Of a stretch of 13,340 bases of DNA, positions 6,744 through 13,204 are shown one piece after another. Below the pieces are notes generated by a model, which worked only from the letters and a program-made list of their open reading frames with translations, searched no databases and was not told the origin of the DNA. The DNA is from Vulcanimicrobiota bacterium (lineage in GTDB: Bacteria; Vulcanimicrobiota; Vulcanimicrobiia; Vulcanimicrobiales; Vulcanimicrobiaceae), in assembly GCA_030043675.1 (NCBI GenBank), contig JASHXG010000047.1:1-13340 (forward strand). Direction: 5' to 3'. Position 1 is the first letter of the stretch; each line of letters starts with the position of its first letter. The position numbers were made by a program, and so were the translations under genes.

Positions 6744-7658
6744 ATGAGAACCTTCGGCGCCCGCTTACTGCTCCCCGTGCGCGTCCCTTTCCGCTTGGAC
6801 CTCACGAGCGATGCGTTGCGGCGCTTGGCAAGCAACGTCGTCGACGTCGTCGCCGCGGACGGCGTGCTCTATCGTGCGTTGCGCGATGAGCGAGGTGCCG
6901 CACTGCTGGCGATTCGTCAGCACGATCGCCATTCGATCGAGGTCCGTGCGACCGGTCGCTACGCTGACCGCTGGTTACCGGTGGTTGCGCGCATGCTGGG
7001 GACCGAGGTCGACCTTCGTGATTGGTACGCGCGCAGTCGCGGCATCGCTTGGCTGCGGCCGGTTGCGATCGCGCTGCGCGGTCTCAAGCCGCCACGCTAT
7101 CCGATGCTTTGGGAGGCCTGCGCGCATGCGATTCTCTTTCAGCAGATCTCGATCTTTGCCGCCGCCGCGATCATGCGGCGCGCCGTCGAGGCGCTCGGCG
7201 AGCCGATCACGGCCGGCGGCATTCGGGCGGTCGTTTTCCCACCGCCGGAGCGCTGGCTCGAAGCCGACCTAAGCGTCCTGCGATCGGCCGGGCTTTCGGC
7301 CAATAAAGTGGCCCACGTGCGCGCCACCGCCGCCGCCTTCGTCGATCGCGCGGTCGATGAGGAAGAGCTCGACGCGCTGCCGACGCCGGAAGCCGCGCAA
7401 CGCCTGCGCCGGCTGCAAGGGATCGGTCCGTGGAGCGCCGCGCTGGTGCTCTTGCGCGGTTTGGGCCGCTTGGATACGTTCCCGGAGCACGATTCGGGCG
7501 TGGCGCGGAGCCTCGCGCTGGTGGCCGGTCGCCGCGTCGACGAGCCGGCGTTGCTGGAGAGGCTTGGACCGGTACGCGGCATGCTGTACTACCATCTCCT
7601 CCTCGCCCGCTTGCGCAACCTCGTGCCCGCCGCCGATGGTCGGAGGAGGCATGACTAG
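6744..7658 (+). CDS. DNA-3-methyladenine glycosylase II-like (AlkA family, HhH-GPD)
   Basis: 304 aa from ATG at 6744. Residues 5-110 form the N-terminal TBP-like domain of AlkA-type enzymes (ARLLLPVRVPFRLDLTSDAL). The HhH-GPD domain covers about 120-295: AHAILFQQIS, the FPPPERWLEADLSVLRSAGL segment, the helix-hairpin-helix LQGIGPWSAALVLLRGLG (224-241), and catalytic Asp250 in FPEHDSG. The enzyme excises alkylated bases such as 3-methyladenine to start base excision repair. All expected elements are present and the length is usual. It heads a tight three-gene plus-strand unit: its stop lies 8 nt inside the pirin gene. The start sits 2 nt from the divergent permease start, so any promoter must lie within the permease coding region. 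Confidence 0.9.
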   Translation: MRTFGARLLLPVRVPFRLDLTSDALRRLASNVVDVVAADGVLYRALRDERGAALLAIRQHDRHSIEVRATGRYADRWLPVVARMLGTEVDLRDWYARSRGIAWLRPVAIALRGLKPPRYPMLWEACAHAILFQQISIFAAAAIMRRAVEALGEPITAGGIRAVVFPPPERWLEADLSVLRSAGLSANKVAHVRATAAAFVDRAVDEEELDALPTPEAAQRLRRLQGIGPWSAALVLLRGLGRLDTFPEHDSGVARSLALVAGRRVDEPALLERLGPVRGMLYYHLLLARLRNLVPAADGRRRHD

Positions 7659-8382
7659 CCTCACTTCTAGCGCGCCGGTCTTTGCCGTCCAGCGAAGCGC
7701 CGAACGCGCGCATGCCAATCACGGATGGCTCGATACCTACTACTCGTTCAGTTTTGCCGACTACGTCGATCCCGATAACCTGAACTGGGGCGCGCTGCGC
7801 GTCTTCAACGACGATACGATCGCCGGTGGCACCGGCTTCCCGACGCATCCGCATCGCGACATGGAGATCGTGACGTACGTGCTTTCGGGCCAGCTGGCGC
7901 ACAAGGACAGCATGGGCAATCGCGGGATCGTGGGGCCGGGCAGCGTGCAGTACATGAGCGCCGGAACCGGCGTCAGCCACAGCGAGTACAACGGCAGTCC
8001 CGTCGAGCCGCTCCATCTGGTGCAGATGTGGGTGCTTCCAGGGCTGATGGGCATGGCGCCGTCTTACGGGCAAATGGAGTTCACGCCGGACGAGCGGCGC
8101 GGGCGCTGGCTCCCGGTCGTGAGCGGGGAGCCGTCGGTGGAGGCTCCCGTGCGGATAACCCAACGCGCCAGCCTGCGTGTCGCGCGCGTTGAGGGGAGCA
8201 CGATCGTGCACGACTTTGAGCCCAAGCGTTACGGCTTTCTGTTCGTCGCCGACGGCACGGTCGAGGCAAACGGCGAGCGGCTACGGGGCGGCGATGCCGT
8301 GCGGCTCTACGACGTCGCCCGGCTCGCGGTCGGCGGCCATGGCGAGCTCGTGCTCTGGGACTTGCCCCGGGTGACGCTATGA
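7651..8382 (+). CDS. Pirin family bicupin protein (YhhW-like)
   Basis: 243 aa from ATG at 7651, preceded by a strong GGAGG (7642-7646, part of GGAGGAGG). The same frame is open further upstream, but only from 7651 does it match pirins. Features are RSAERAHANHGWLDTYYSF near the start, NWGALRVFNDD, and the metal site GFPTHPHRDMEIVTYVLSG (His66, His68) with GVSHSEYN (His110, Glu112). All four expected iron ligands are therefore present in the N-terminal cupin; the C-terminal cupin runs from about 150. Bacterial pirins of this type include quercetin 2,3-dioxygenases and redox-linked regulators; which applies here is unknown. It overlaps the glycosylase gene by 8 nt and the next gene by 4 nt (ATGA), indicating translational coupling. 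Confidence 0.9.
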   Translation: MTSLTSSAPVFAVQRSAERAHANHGWLDTYYSFSFADYVDPDNLNWGALRVFNDDTIAGGTGFPTHPHRDMEIVTYVLSGQLAHKDSMGNRGIVGPGSVQYMSAGTGVSHSEYNGSPVEPLHLVQMWVLPGLMGMAPSYGQMEFTPDERRGRWLPVVSGEPSVEAPVRITQRASLRVARVEGSTIVHDFEPKRYGFLFVADGTVEANGERLRGGDAVRLYDVARLAVGGHGELVLWDLPRVTL

Positions 8383-8645
8383 ATGAAGCGACGTGCAGAC
8401 ACATCGACGATGCCGGAAATCCCAGGCCGAAGACCTCGCAAGGTTGCGAAGAGTGTCTGAAGAGCGGCGATTCGTGGGTCCACTTGCGCCTGTGCTTGGC
8501 CTGCGGCCACGTCGGCTGCTGCGACTCATCGAAGAATACGCACGCCACCAAACACTTCCACGCCACGCAGCACCCGGTCGTCCGATCCTTCGAACCCGGC
8601 GAGAATTGGCGCTGGTGCTACGTGGACGAGCTCTTCGCCGCTTAA
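8379..8645 (+). CDS. Stand-alone zf-UBP (ubiquitin-hydrolase-type zinc finger) protein
   Basis: 88 aa, essentially one zinc-finger UBP domain. The ATG at 8379 overlaps the pirin stop (ATGA). Candidate zinc ligands in order are Cys6 and His8 (TCRHI), Cys23 and Cys26 (GCEEC), Cys39 and Cys42 (CLACGHVGCC), Cys47 or 48, His55, His59 and His65 (THATKHFHATQHPVV), plus the family's aromatic end ENWRWCYVDELF. In eukaryotic deubiquitinases this fold binds the free C-terminal Gly-Gly of ubiquitin. Small single-domain bacterial versions are known and their ligand is not established. It is the last gene of the plus-strand unit. Its TAA stop overlaps the stop of the opposing permease as TTAA. Confidence 0.88.
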   Translation: MNEATCRHIDDAGNPRPKTSQGCEECLKSGDSWVHLRLCLACGHVGCCDSSKNTHATKHFHATQHPVVRSFEPGENWRWCYVDELFAA

Positions 8646-9433
8646 CCTCCCTGGATTATCACTCGTTGTGAGGCGGCTCTCCAAACGACCGACGAGAGCG
8701 CGGCGAAGAGCGCCAGCCAGGTGAGTTGGACGGCGAAGCTCGCCATCCACTGATGCGGCGGGGTGATGCCCACGTAAATGAGCAGAGGCGTCGAATAGAT
8801 CGCCGCAAACGGTAGCGCGAAAACGATGCGCCCGAAGATGCCCGGGAAGAACATGAGCGGAATGATCTGTCCCGAGAGAAGATCCGAGGCCCAGCGCACG
8901 ATCAGTTGCGCTGCGAACGTTTCTAGCGTCCAAAATGCGATCGAATTCATAAGGAAGTTGAGGAAGAAATTGACGCCGTAGCCGATCGCGAAGGAGAGCA
9001 GAAAGGCGGCGAATACCGCCGGCGACGGTACGTCGATATGGACGAGCAACAGGGCGCACAAGAGCGATGGGATGACGAGCAGCGCGTGCAAGAGCGTCTG
9101 CCCGAGGCCGTCACTAAAGAAGTAGAGCGGTACGCTGATTGGCTTCATGAGGTCGGTAGCGATCGTGCCCTCGCGAATCTTTTCGCGAATCAGGCGCGTG
9201 CCGTCCACCTCCAGAATGAGTGACATCAACATCGCCACGGTGGCGTAGGTGATCATGCTGTGCAGCGGGAGGTTCAGCGGCTCGGCGTTTTGCGCGTAGA
9301 GCGCCGTCCAGAGCGAGCGCAGGATATAGACGCGGAGGACGAACGATCCAACTTCGGTCAGGACCTCAACGCGATATGTGGCCTCTCGAGCAAAGGCTTT
9401 GCGCGCAAACTCGATATACGGGGCGAGGTTCAG
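8642..9433 (-). CDS. ABC-2 type exporter permease, COG4587 family, apparent CTG start
   Basis: The first ATG (9256) would give only 204 aa, but the frame stays open upstream to a stop at 9503-9505 and encodes a family-like N-terminus: LNLAPYIEFARKAFAREATY, then YRVEVLTEVGSFVLRVYILR and SLWTALYAQN. No ATG, GTG or TTG exists in this extension. The best start is CTG at 9433-9431, 4 nt after the upstream stop and 8 nt after a GAGGCGG Shine-Dalgarno (9442-9448 complement). This gives 263 aa, the usual size and almost equal to the partner permease. About six membrane helices are visible, with the cytoplasmic segment REKIREGTIATDLMKPISVP and FFPGIFGRIVFALPFAAIY near the end. It pairs with the COG3694 permease (5947-6741) and the ATPase (10193-11212). 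The stop overlaps that of the zf-UBP gene. Confidence 0.83.
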   Translation of the reverse strand: MNLAPYIEFARKAFAREATYRVEVLTEVGSFVLRVYILRSLWTALYAQNAEPLNLPLHSMITYATVAMLMSLILEVDGTRLIREKIREGTIATDLMKPISVPLYFFSDGLGQTLLHALLVIPSLLCALLLVHIDVPSPAVFAAFLLSFAIGYGVNFFLNFLMNSIAFWTLETFAAQLIVRWASDLLSGQIIPLMFFPGIFGRIVFALPFAAIYSTPLLIYVGITPPHQWMASFAVQLTWLALFAALSSVVWRAASQRVIIQGG

Positions 9434-9437
9434 AAGG

Positions 9438-10196
9438 CTACCCGCCTCGCTGCTTGCGGATCGCCTCTTGACGGCGATGCTCCATCTCTTCGAGCTCGAC
9501 CATCATCACATCGACGACCTTGTCCACTTGGGTCGCCTGCGTTTGCGGCGGCTCCTCTCCCGCGCGCCGGGGAGGCGGTTTGACGTTGCGGTGCTCGTCG
9601 AGCGCCGCATCTTGCGCGTGAAGCTTGCGCAGAAACTTCGCGTACTCTTCGGCGGCGCGGGCGCGCACGTCCTCGCCGGGCTCGAGGTTGAAGACCTCGC
9701 CGTAGAAGTCGAGCTTAGCGTGGACTTCGGGAGCCTTTTCGGGAGGCGCGATCGTCGCTGGATCGCCGAAAGCGATGTGCTGCATCGGGACGCTGGCGCC
9801 ACGTTGCAGCCGCGATTTTACGTGCACGATGCCGCCGAGGGCGACGCCGCTGCCGTCTTCGAGTCTCGCGCCGTTGAAGATTTTCGCGCCGCTCGCGATA
9901 AAGCAACCATTACCTACCGTCGCGCCGACGACGTAAGCCTGCGGGCCGACGATGCAGCGTTCGCCGATCGAAAGTGGGAACTGCCGCGCGCTCCCGCCGC
10001 TTGCCTTGAGCACCGCGTTCTCCATCACGACCGTTTGCGCACCGATCGTCATCGGTGCGCCTTCGGCGACGAGCACGGCACCGTGCAGAATGGCGCAGCC
10101 GGCGCCGATCGTTACGTCGCCGCTGATCGTCGCGGTCGGGGCGACATATGCACTCGAATGAATCTTCGGTTTGCGCGTATTACTGGAAAGAATCAC
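9438..10196 (-). CDS. Left-handed beta-helix (hexapeptide-repeat) protein, gamma-carbonic-anhydrase-like fold
   Basis: 252 aa from GTG at 10196, overlapping the ATPase stop as GTGA. Residues 10-150 show hexapeptide-repeat turns: SSAYVAPTATISGDVTIGAG, APMTIGAQTVVMENAVL, LSIGERCIVGPQAYVVGATV and GCFIASGAKIFNGARL. The layout resembles gamma-carbonic-anhydrase-like and acyltransferase proteins, but positions where zinc His ligands are expected read MENAV and GPQAY, so carbonic anhydrase activity is doubtful. Residues 160-252 form a charged, mostly helical tail, with Pro-rich VKPPPRRAGEEPPQ and coiled-coil-like DVMMVELEEMEHRRQEAIRK. Its role is unknown. Its place between the ATPase and permease genes of one transporter suggests a shared transcript and possibly a shared function. 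The downstream permease starts about 4 nt after its stop. Confidence 0.8.
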   Translation of the reverse strand: MILSSNTRKPKIHSSAYVAPTATISGDVTIGAGCAILHGAVLVAEGAPMTIGAQTVVMENAVLKASGGSARQFPLSIGERCIVGPQAYVVGATVGNGCFIASGAKIFNGARLEDGSGVALGGIVHVKSRLQRGASVPMQHIAFGDPATIAPPEKAPEVHAKLDFYGEVFNLEPGEDVRARAAEEYAKFLRKLHAQDAALDEHRNVKPPPRRAGEEPPQTQATQVDKVVDVMMVELEEMEHRRQEAIRKQRGG

Positions 10197-11212
10197 GACA
10201 GAGGCTCCTCCGATGGCGCCGACGGCCGGGCGTAGCCCTCGACGTAGATGCGCCGGATGATCGATTCGAGGTCCGGCTCCTCCAAGCTGACGTCTTCGAC
10301 GCGATAACGTTCGCTCGCTTGTCGTACCAGTAGATCGGCGCGCTGAAGGTTCCGGTCGAATCGAAAGCGCGCGCTCGAGTCTTCCATTCCGAGCAGTTGG
10401 GCTCCGTCGAGATGCGGCTGCGAAACCGGAGCGCTGAAGCGCACCACCAGCGTTCGGAAGCGGCCATACTCGCTCTTAATGCGGTCGACATCGCCGTCGT
10501 AGATGATCGTCCCATGGTCAATCAGCACGATACGGCGGCACAAACGCTCGACGTCGGCCAGGTCATTGGTCGTCAAGATGATGGTGGTGCCGCGTTCTGA
10601 ATTGATCCGCGCGATGAATTCGCGAACCGCCTCCTTCGCTACCACATCCAGCCCGATCGTCGGTTCGTCAAGATAGACGATCTTCGGGTCGTGAAGCAGC
10701 GCGGCGGCGAAGTCGCCGCGCATCCGCTGGCCCAGCGACAGCTGGCGTACCGGCGTTCGCATGAATTCGCCCATCTCCAAGAGCTCGACGAACTCGTTGA
10801 GATTGCGGCGATACACCTCGATGGGAACGCCGTAGATGGCGCGCAGCAGCTCGAACGACTCGACCAGCGGCAAATCCCAATAGAGTTGGCTGCGTTGGCC
10901 GAAGACGACCCCGATGTTGCGCGCGTTCTCCTTCCGGCGCTGCCAGGGAACGAGTCCCGCGACGCGCACCCGTCCGGACGACGGAACCAAGATGCCGGTG
11001 AGCATTTTTATGGTGGTCGACTTCCCGGCGCCGTTAGGCCCGATGTAGCCAACCAACTCGCCGGGTTCGAGCGCCATCGTAATGCCGGCTACCGCCACGC
11101 GATCCTCATAGTCGCGCGAGAAAAGCGTTCGCAACGCGCCCAGCCCACCCGGGGCGCGTTTGACGCTGCGAAAGACTTTCCGAAGGTCGTGCGTTTCGAT
11201 GATAACAGGCAT
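10193..11212 (-). CDS. ABC exporter ATPase, COG4586 family
   Basis: 339 aa from ATG at 11212 (MPVIIETHDLRKVF). An upstream in-frame ATG at 11278 adds 22 non-family residues and is rejected. Motifs: Walker A GPNGAGKST (58-66), Q-loop Gln106 in VVFGQRSQLYWDLP, signature LSLGQRMR (158-165), Walker B IVYLDEPT (178-185) and D-loop IGLD. The H-loop, usually TTHDLADVE in this family, reads TTNDLADVE (Asn216). The family-specific stretch after the P-loop (PGGLGALRTLFSRDY at 21-35 comes before it) and the C-terminal region 250-325 fit COG4586. It powers the ABC-2 exporter whose permeases are at 8642-9433 and 5947-6741. It heads the minus-strand gene run; its stop overlaps the beta-helix gene by 4 nt. 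Confidence 0.9.
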   Translation of the reverse strand: MPVIIETHDLRKVFRSVKRAPGGLGALRTLFSRDYEDRVAVAGITMALEPGELVGYIGPNGAGKSTTIKMLTGILVPSSGRVRVAGLVPWQRRKENARNIGVVFGQRSQLYWDLPLVESFELLRAIYGVPIEVYRRNLNEFVELLEMGEFMRTPVRQLSLGQRMRGDFAAALLHDPKIVYLDEPTIGLDVVAKEAVREFIARINSERGTTIILTTNDLADVERLCRRIVLIDHGTIIYDGDVDRIKSEYGRFRTLVVRFSAPVSQPHLDGAQLLGMEDSSARFRFDRNLQRADLLVRQASERYRVEDVSLEEPDLESIIRRIYVEGYARPSAPSEEPLS

Positions 11213-11258
11213 GTGCGCTGGCAGGACCCTACTATTCGATTCTGCGTACTTCCCTCTG
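11213..11258. promoter_or_regulatory. Short divergent promoter region between ATPase and kinase-like genes
   Basis: Only 46 nt separate two divergent starts, so both promoters should be here or within the flanking genes. An AT-rich core TACTATTCG (11230-11238) supplies a possible -10 box on each strand: TACTAT rightward, and AATAGT leftward (complement of 11231-11236). No good -35 boxes are visible. The rightward gene lacks an obvious Shine-Dalgarno. Confidence 0.3.
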
Positions 11259-11870
11259 GTGGTAGTAACCATCTCCAATGAATACGGTTCGGGCGCCCTT
11301 GCCGTGGGCCGGCGGGTTGCGGAGATCCTCGGTTACGAATTCGTGGACCGGCAACTGCCGGTCGTCGTCGCCAAACGGTTGCACGTCGCACCCGAAGTCG
11401 TCGATGCAAACGAAGACGCGGAACCGACCCTCGGCGAGCGCCTTTTGAGCGGCCTCGAGCTGGCGACGCCCGAGCTGGCAGAGTCGTCGACCGTGGCGCC
11501 GCTCGATGAGGAGCTCGTCGGGGCAGTGCGCGACGCGGTCCGCGACTACGCGGCGCGCGGCAGTGCCGTCATCCTCGGACGAGGTGCCGGCGTCATCCTC
11601 GGCGCTCGCGCCGACGTCTTGCGCGTCTTCTTGCACGCGCCGCGCGAGTGGCGAATCATGCGCCTCACGCAGACCACGCGCGCCGAGCGCAAGGATGTCG
11701 AAAGCGAGGTGGATCGCATCGACCGAGCTCGCGCCGCGTACATTCGCGGCTGGTACGGCGTGACGTTCGGAGATGCGCGTATCTACGATCTCTGCATCGA
11801 TGCATCGCGCTTCGAGGTTGCAGCGATCGCCGCGCTCATCGTCGATAGCCTAAGAGCGCGCGGCGCATGA
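11259..11870 (+). CDS. Cytidylate kinase-like family protein
   Basis: 203 aa from GTG at 11259, placing the family start VVTISNEYGSGALAVGRRVA at residue 2. Longer in-frame starts run antisense into the ATPase gene and are not family-like. Features of cytidylate-kinase-like proteins are the P-loop-like TISNEYGSG, LGYEFVDRQL, GSAVILGRGAGVIL (102-115), RVFLHAP (122-128), RAAYIRGWYG and IYDLCID. The family usually reads SREYGSGG; here Asn replaces Arg and Ala replaces the second Gly, and there is no Walker A Lys, so nucleotide kinase activity is uncertain. The substrate is unknown, and these proteins are distinct from essential Cmk. The stop overlaps the MFS start as ATGA, so the two genes are translationally coupled. 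Confidence 0.82.
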   Translation: MVVTISNEYGSGALAVGRRVAEILGYEFVDRQLPVVVAKRLHVAPEVVDANEDAEPTLGERLLSGLELATPELAESSTVAPLDEELVGAVRDAVRDYAARGSAVILGRGAGVILGARADVLRVFLHAPREWRIMRLTQTTRAERKDVESEVDRIDRARAAYIRGWYGVTFGDARIYDLCIDASRFEVAAIAALIVDSLRARGA

Positions 11871-13123
11871 CCGAATCCGTCGAGCCCCCGGAGGAACGGC
11901 TCCCCGAGCGGGTCTCGATCTTCACGGCGCTGCGCTATCGGGACTTTCGCCTGCTCTGGCTCGGCCTGATGATCTCCAACCTTGGCACCTGGATGCAGTT
12001 CACCGCGATGGGCTACTTCGTGGCGCGGATGGCCGCGACGCAGCACGCCGCGGCGCTCGATCTCGGCATTCTGGGTGGGGCGCGTGCCATACCGGTGCTG
12101 CTGCTCTCGCCCCTCGCCGGCGTCGCCGCCGATGAGCTGCCCCGCCGTCGCGTGCTCTTCGTCACCAACACGACCATGGCGCTGGCGGCGTTTCTGCTCG
12201 CCGTCCTCGCCGCGAGCCACCGTCTCGACATGGTCGGTTTGGTTTTGATATCGGCGCTCAACTCGGCCGCCAACGCGTTCGACTCCCCGACCCGACAGAG
12301 CTGGGTGCCGCTGCTGGTCGACCGGCCGTACGTCGGGAACGCCGTGGGCCTGAACTCGGTCGCCTTCAACGCTCCCGCCGTGATCGGTCCGGCATTGGCA
12401 GGTTTGCTGATCGTCTGGATCGGCGTATCGGGAGCCTTTTACTTCAACGCCGCCGCGACGCTCGCGGTGGTAGCCGCAGTGATGCTCATGCGGCCGTCGC
12501 CGCCGAGCGCGAAACGGCGGGAGCGCACGCTGCGCGCGATGCATCAGGGGATCGTCTTTCTCTATCGCGAGCCGACGCTGCGCTGGATCGTGCTGACGCT
12601 CCTCATCACGGCGATGTTCGCGCGCCCCTACAGCCAGCTCATACCGGCGTTCACGGTGCACGTCTTGCATGCCGGTGCGCGCGGCCTGGGGTGGGCAGTC
12701 TCGGCAGTCGGCGTCGGTGGTTTCGGAGGTGCGCTGGTTACCGCGTACTTCGCGCAGCGCGAGCGGCGCTCGCGCCTGTGGCTGCAAGCCGGGCTCTTGA
12801 TGTCGGTGGGCGTTTTGCTGCTCGGATTCGCACCGACGCTGGCGCTGGCGTTGCCGGTGCTCTTCGCAATCGGCGTCGGTACGCTGGCGATGTTGGGCGC
12901 CACCAATACCCTGATTCAGATGCTTTCGCCGGACGAGGTGCGTGGGCGCGCGCTTTCGGTCTATACGATGATCGTGATCGGCGTGGTCCCGCTCGGCTCG
13001 CTCATCGACGGCGCGATTGCCGCCGCGATTGGGCTACGCGCCACGTTTATGCTGGCGGGCGCGCTCTGCGCCGGCGTCTTCTTGGCGATCTGGTGGCTGC
13101 GCCCAATCGTGCGGACCGTCTAA
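11867..13123 (+). CDS. MFS transporter, EntS-like (MFS_3) exporter family
   Basis: 418 aa from ATG at 11867, overlapping the preceding stop by 4 nt. It opens with FTALRYRDFRLLWLGLMISN and GTWMQFTAMGYFV, typical of the MFS_3/EntS-like group. The loop 2-3 motif GVAADELPRRRVL matches the MFS G-x-x-x-D-x-x-x-R-R pattern. LISALNSAANAFDSPTRQSW (about 127-146) and the linker MRPSPPSAKRRERTLRAMHQ between the halves also fit. About 12 hydrophobic segments are visible. Near the C-terminus, LIQMLSPDEVRGRALSVYTM is the usual family signature. Relatives export siderophores, macrolides and other small molecules; the substrate here cannot be deduced. Tandem stops TAA-TGA (13121-13126) end the gene, and I see no separate rightward terminator with a T-run. 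Confidence 0.9.
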   Translation: MTESVEPPEERLPERVSIFTALRYRDFRLLWLGLMISNLGTWMQFTAMGYFVARMAATQHAAALDLGILGGARAIPVLLLSPLAGVAADELPRRRVLFVTNTTMALAAFLLAVLAASHRLDMVGLVLISALNSAANAFDSPTRQSWVPLLVDRPYVGNAVGLNSVAFNAPAVIGPALAGLLIVWIGVSGAFYFNAAATLAVVAAVMLMRPSPPSAKRRERTLRAMHQGIVFLYREPTLRWIVLTLLITAMFARPYSQLIPAFTVHVLHAGARGLGWAVSAVGVGGFGGALVTAYFAQRERRSRLWLQAGLLMSVGVLLLGFAPTLALALPVLFAIGVGTLAMLGATNTLIQMLSPDEVRGRALSVYTMIVIGVVPLGSLIDGAIAAAIGLRATFMLAGALCAGVFLAIWWLRPIVRTV

Positions 13124-13125
13124 TG

Positions 13126-13157
13126 AAAAAAGCGAGCCGCGTTCTGGCGCGACTCGC
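13126..13157 (-). terminator. Rho-independent terminator of the histone-like gene
   Basis: Read leftward, a hairpin is followed by TTTTTT. The stem pairs GCGAG (13132-13136) with CTCGC (13153-13157) and CGCG (13138-13141) with CGCG (13148-13151), with one C/A mismatch and loop TTCTGG. The T-run is the complement of 13126-13131. It lies about 50 nt beyond the stop of the leftward gene. Rightward, the hairpin is followed by AATAAAG rather than a T-run, so it would serve the MFS gene poorly. Confidence 0.75.
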
Positions 13158-13204
13158 AATAAAGAAACTCCGCTCGTTACCGGGCGAAGTCGAGGAAAGC
13201 CGGG

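Noticed and set aside
5951..6835. Long leftward open frame upstream of the beta-lactamase-like gene, giving a 586-residue fusion
   Set aside because: The extra residues are Arg/Ser-rich shadow sequence of the permease and glycosylase genes; the real start is GTG 5950 with Shine-Dalgarno and signal peptide.
7207..8211. 334-residue leftward frame opposite the glycosylase and pirin genes
   Set aside because: Low-complexity antisense translation; both plus-strand genes have complete active-site motifs.
8642..9256. Permease starting at ATG 9256
   Set aside because: It would remove the family's N-terminal helix, which is clearly encoded upstream in the same frame.
9438..10196. Gamma-carbonic anhydrase annotation
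   Set aside because: Expected zinc-binding His residues are not seen, so only the fold is claimed.
9378..10235. 285-residue rightward frame opposite the beta-helix gene
   Set aside because: It is the mirror of hexapeptide repeats and has no domain of its own.
11783..12787. 334-residue leftward frame opposite the MFS gene
   Set aside because: Arg/Gln/His-rich, with no hydrophobic or domain pattern; typical antisense of a GC-rich membrane protein gene.
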